From positions 2,292 through 22,902 of the forward strand of contig CAJJDN010000098.1 in NCBI GenBank assembly GCA_905182985.1: a DNA stretch of 20,611 nt. Direction: 5' to 3'. Source of the stretch: Paramecium sonneborni (lineage: Eukaryota > Ciliophora > Oligohymenophorea > Peniculida > Parameciidae). The position numbers were made by a program, and so were the translations under genes. Positions 20,503 through 20,611 of this stretch are shown piece after piece; position 1 is the stretch's first letter; every line of letters starts with the position of its first letter. The notes beneath the pieces are model-generated. The model made no database searches. It was given only the letters and a program-made list of their open reading frames with translations, and was not told the origin of the DNA.

Positions 20503-20611
20503 TAAATTAAAGAAAATAAAAATATGGTTAAAATTTGAGGTTTTTACTCTTAATAACGGTGTTCATTATAAGAATGATGCAAGAATGAATTGATACGACA
20601 TTAGTAGAGGG
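20503..20611. other. Right window edge, nothing assigned
   Basis: This is AT-rich sequence with TGA codons in several frames. No telomere-like G4T2/G3T3 repeat is present, so the window edge is not a chromosome end. Confidence 0.5.

Noticed and set aside
1..20611. Telomere repeats, tRNA/rRNA genes or CRISPR-like arrays
   Set aside because: I saw no G-rich C/A or T/G hexamer tracts, no complete A/B-box tRNA fold and no spaced direct repeats.

Overview
The window is ciliate DNA, almost certainly from Paramecium or a very close relative. The long genes read through only if TAA and TAG code for glutamine and TGA is the sole stop. The largest gene needs five introns of 22-28 nt, a size typical of Paramecium. 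Two genes belong to WD40 protein families that I recognise as Paramecium-style. The DNA is very AT-rich throughout, and neither end shows telomere repeats.

Left part (1-7987): one very large plus-strand gene, cut off at its 5' end by the window edge. It encodes a roughly 2,600-residue surface membrane protein with a cysteine-rich (furin/GFR-like) region, a long beta-helix-like stalk, a second cysteine cluster, and a C-terminal block of about 7-9 membrane segments. A single-base frameshift near 6369 breaks it. Next comes about 1 kb with no convincing gene, then a plus-strand gene from 9012 with an N-terminal Cys/His zinc-binding motif, a helical middle and a beta-propeller. Its 3' end is damaged (a long putative intron, then an apparent one-base deletion in an A7 run). 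From 10755 to 12721 there is gene-poor DNA with only doubtful reading frames.

Middle (12722-14081): a minus-strand WD40 gene, complete apart from one extra base in a T-run near its 5' end. To its right is a perfect 11-bp inverted repeat (14238-14269), then a fragment that resembles the fingers/palm of a LINE-type reverse transcriptase, with a YADD box at 15042-15053. Such elements are normally confined to the germline (micronuclear) genome or its assembly, so the window may be micronuclear or imperfectly eliminated DNA.

Right part (15800-20611): mostly decayed-looking material. A minus-strand frame with several in-frame TGAs covers 15852-17090. A broken plus-strand gene lies at 17736-18208. 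A minus-strand broken gene lies at 18801-19777; it contains a patch visibly richer in G+C than its surroundings that I only tentatively compare to Alba-type nucleic-acid-binding proteins. A 129-residue plus-strand frame begins at 20113.

The three secure genes show no shared operon-like logic, as expected for a eukaryote. What they share is that each carries exactly one single-base indel, two of them in homopolymer runs. That pattern could mean uncorrected sequencing error or a gene-decay zone, and it controls how the whole window should be read. With TGA as the only stop at this base composition, chance open frames of 60-280 codons are common. I therefore did not treat ORF length alone as evidence.
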